Positions 20,948 to 22,115 of a DNA stretch of 22,115 nucleotides are shown here, one piece after another. The stretch covers positions 1 to 22,115 of the forward strand of contig JAOPYP010000390.1 of the NCBI GenBank assembly GCA_025964635.1. The letters run 5' to 3'. Each line of letters starts with the position of its first letter. Position 1 is the stretch's first letter. The position numbers were made by a program, and so were the translations under genes. The notes beneath the pieces were generated by a model. The model saw nothing but the letters and a program-made list of their open reading frames with translations. It had not been told where the DNA came from and made no database searches. This DNA comes from Actinomycetes bacterium (GTDB lineage Bacteria; Actinomycetota; Actinomycetes; Streptosporangiales; Streptosporangiaceae).

Positions 20948-21048
20948 CAGGCACACCCCCCTGTTGCCTCGCCAATCAGCGTAACCCGCCTGACATCATT
21001 CTGACCCGGCGTGCCCGGCACGGAATCCCCGCACCGCGCGGTCCTGGC

Positions 21049-21063
21049 CGGCCCCGGGGGCCG
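21049..21063 (-). terminator. Short GC hairpin after the reductase gene
   Basis: CGGCCCC and GGGGCCG flank a single central G. A physical hairpin would be a 5-bp stem with a 5-nt loop. It lies 22 bp beyond the stop of the DHFR-fold gene on the minus strand and would separate it from the secreted protein gene. Confidence 0.35.
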
Positions 21064-21084
21064 ATGGGCCTCATGCGCTCCCTG

Positions 21085-21660
21085 TCACGCAGCGTCTGGG
21101 GCAGCGGGGCCGTAGCTGAGATGCACGACTCCGTTGCTGTAGATCTCGGATCCGCCCAGGCTGAACTTCGTGGCCGGGCCGCTGCCGGCGAACAGCCGCT
21201 GGCCGGCGCCCCGCGCCACCGGGTAGACGAACAGGTGCAGCTCGTCGACCAGGCCGTCGGCGAGCATCGCCCGGACTAGCGTGCCGCTGCCGCTGACGTA
21301 GATGTCGCCGTCGACCTTGTCCTTGAGATCACGGATGGTGTCCGCGTTGTACGGGCCGATGATGGTGGAGTTGTTCCAGTCCGCCGTCTTCAGCGAGCCG
21401 GAGACGACGTACTTGGGCGTCTCGTTGAAGAACGGCGCGCCCGGGTCCTGCTCCGCGGTCCGGGTGGACCAGGCCGGGGCGAACATCTCGAATGTCCGGC
21501 GGCCCAGCAGAATCGCCTGGCACGTAGCTGTGACCGCGCCGATGGCCTCACCCATCTTGGGATCGAAGCCGAACTCGAACGTCCAGGACGGGTCCTCGAA
21601 GACTCCGTCCAGGGCGATGAACTCATGCACCTTGATCGCGCCCACAGTCATCAGCTCCAT
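21085..21660 (-). CDS. RibD C-terminal / dihydrofolate-reductase-fold protein
   Basis: The product is 191 residues. It shows the pattern of the RibD_C/DHFR-like family common in actinomycetes: VHEFIALDGVFEDP near the start, AILLGRRTFEMFAPAW, KYVVSGSLKTADWNNSTII, DIYVSGSGTLVRAMLADGLV, DELHLFVYPVARGAGQRLF and a final FSLGGSEIYSNGVVHLSY. Members bind NADPH and are presumed reductases, but most have no known substrate and are not true folate enzymes. The start could be the ATG at 21660 or, with GGAG in front, the ATG at 21651. It follows the frameshifted two-helix membrane gene by 28 bp on the same strand, so the two may be co-transcribed. Confidence 0.87.
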   Translation of the reverse strand: MELMTVGAIKVHEFIALDGVFEDPSWTFEFGFDPKMGEAIGAVTATCQAILLGRRTFEMFAPAWSTRTAEQDPGAPFFNETPKYVVSGSLKTADWNNSTIIGPYNADTIRDLKDKVDGDIYVSGSGTLVRAMLADGLVDELHLFVYPVARGAGQRLFAGSGPATKFSLGGSEIYSNGVVHLSYGPAAPDAA

Positions 21661-21688
21661 CGTTTCCGGGTCAGGTTGGCGTACTCAT

Positions 21689-22106
21689 TCACACGTAAGA
21701 CCGGCCTCTGCCGGCAAACTCACCGGCGCCGCACCCACGGTTCACGGCAGTCCAGGACCGGCGGCCCCGGGCCCGGGAGCGGCTCTGGCGCGCAGCCCAG
21801 CCGCCAGCGCGGCTGTCCCGCCAGCGGTACCAGGCCGCGGTGACCAGCAGCCCGGCGACCAGCACTCCGACCCAGTACCACCCCTGGGGAAACGGGAACG
21901 GACCGGTGGCCGAGCCGCCGCCGAAGTACATTGCCTGCGTCACCGCCGGGATAGACCTCCCTGATGAGCACCGCCTCGCCGGTCGGCACCCGCGGTGACG
22001 CCAGCACCGACAAGGGCAGCGCGAGCGCGGCCAGCGCGCCGAACAGCAGCAGCGGGAACCAGTACCCGCGCCGCGCCGTCCGGTCAGCCGGCCCAGAGCT
22101 CGCCAC
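21689..22106 (-). pseudogene. Two-helix membrane protein, apparently frameshifted
   Basis: One minus-strand frame, from the GTG at 22106, encodes RRGYWFPLLLFGALAALALP, a clear first membrane helix, and then dissolves into Arg/Pro/Gly sequence. The frame shifted by +1 encodes AMYFGGGSATGPFPFPQGWY then WVGVLVAGLLVTAAWYRWRD, a clear second helix, ending at 21689. Joined together they give one protein of the small actinobacterial two-helix type (first helix, periplasmic loop with Tyr/Phe/Gly, second helix, basic tail). The change of frame lies around 21945-22030. One extra base would explain it, as assembly error or mutation. The N-terminus might extend past the window edge. Function unknown. Confidence 0.55.
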
Positions 22107-22115
22107 TGAGCCGGC

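Noticed and set aside
1..22115. tRNA, rRNA, CRISPR array, insertion sequence or integrase
   Set aside because: I looked for cloverleaf arms, regular direct repeats and transposase or integrase motifs on both strands and saw none.

Overview
The window is very GC-rich. Its codons end almost always in G or C, GTG and TTG starts are frequent, and Shine-Dalgarno sites are rich in GGAG. The gene families (TetR, LacI, VOC, several short-chain dehydrogenases, an OtrA-type ribosomal protection GTPase, DUF2127-type membrane protein) point to a soil-type actinomycete (Actinomycetota). I cannot fix the family or genus. I saw no transposase, integrase, tRNA, rRNA or CRISPR array, so this reads as accessory chromosome rather than an obvious mobile island.

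Left part (1-5.7 kb): a truncated GNAT acetyltransferase remnant, a small phage-associated-type protein, and a small one-helix membrane protein. Then come a gamma-carbonic anhydrase (minus), a secreted alpha/beta hydrolase (plus), a lipoprotein of the phosphodiester glycosidase (NAGPA) type broken by one frameshift (minus), a small acidic protein (plus), and a DUF2127-type membrane protein (minus). A strong two-sided hairpin terminator separates the first convergent pair.

Resistance-like module (5.8-9.7 kb): an SDR oxidoreductase (minus) and a TetR regulator (plus) diverge from a short control region. That region carries two near-perfect 17-bp palindromes and a weaker third. One palindrome exactly fills the -35/-10 spacer of the SDR promoter and the next lies just past its predicted start point. 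Downstream of tetR is a 663-aa TetM/OtrA-type ribosomal protection protein, whose start is overlapped by a small leader ORF with its own ribosome binding site.

LacI-controlled divergent cluster (9.7-17.3 kb), the most interesting part. A perfect 16-bp palindrome of LacI-family type lies between two divergent units and covers the -35 box of the plus-strand promoter. Leftward run a PLP-dependent beta-hydroxy-amino-acid aldolase (threonine aldolase family) and an SDR. Rightward run a metallophosphoesterase, an APC-type amino-acid permease, a SnoaL-like protein and a divergent S-adenosylhomocysteine hydrolase homologue. A convergent LacI-family regulator closes the cluster. The SAHH-like protein keeps the redox-chemistry residues but has changed several adenosine-pocket residues and lacks the usual C-terminal Lys/Tyr tail, so a different substrate is likely. 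I infer uptake and breakdown (or modification) of an amino-acid-like or nucleoside-like compound; the substrate is unknown.

Right part (17.3-22.1 kb), all minus strand: a four-helix membrane protein, a VOC/glyoxalase-fold protein, a third SDR followed by a strong hairpin, a secreted beta-propeller-like protein, a RibD/DHFR-fold reductase, and a two-helix membrane protein that appears frameshifted. Two clear frameshifts and one truncated remnant in 22 kb mean that assembly error must be weighed against true gene decay.
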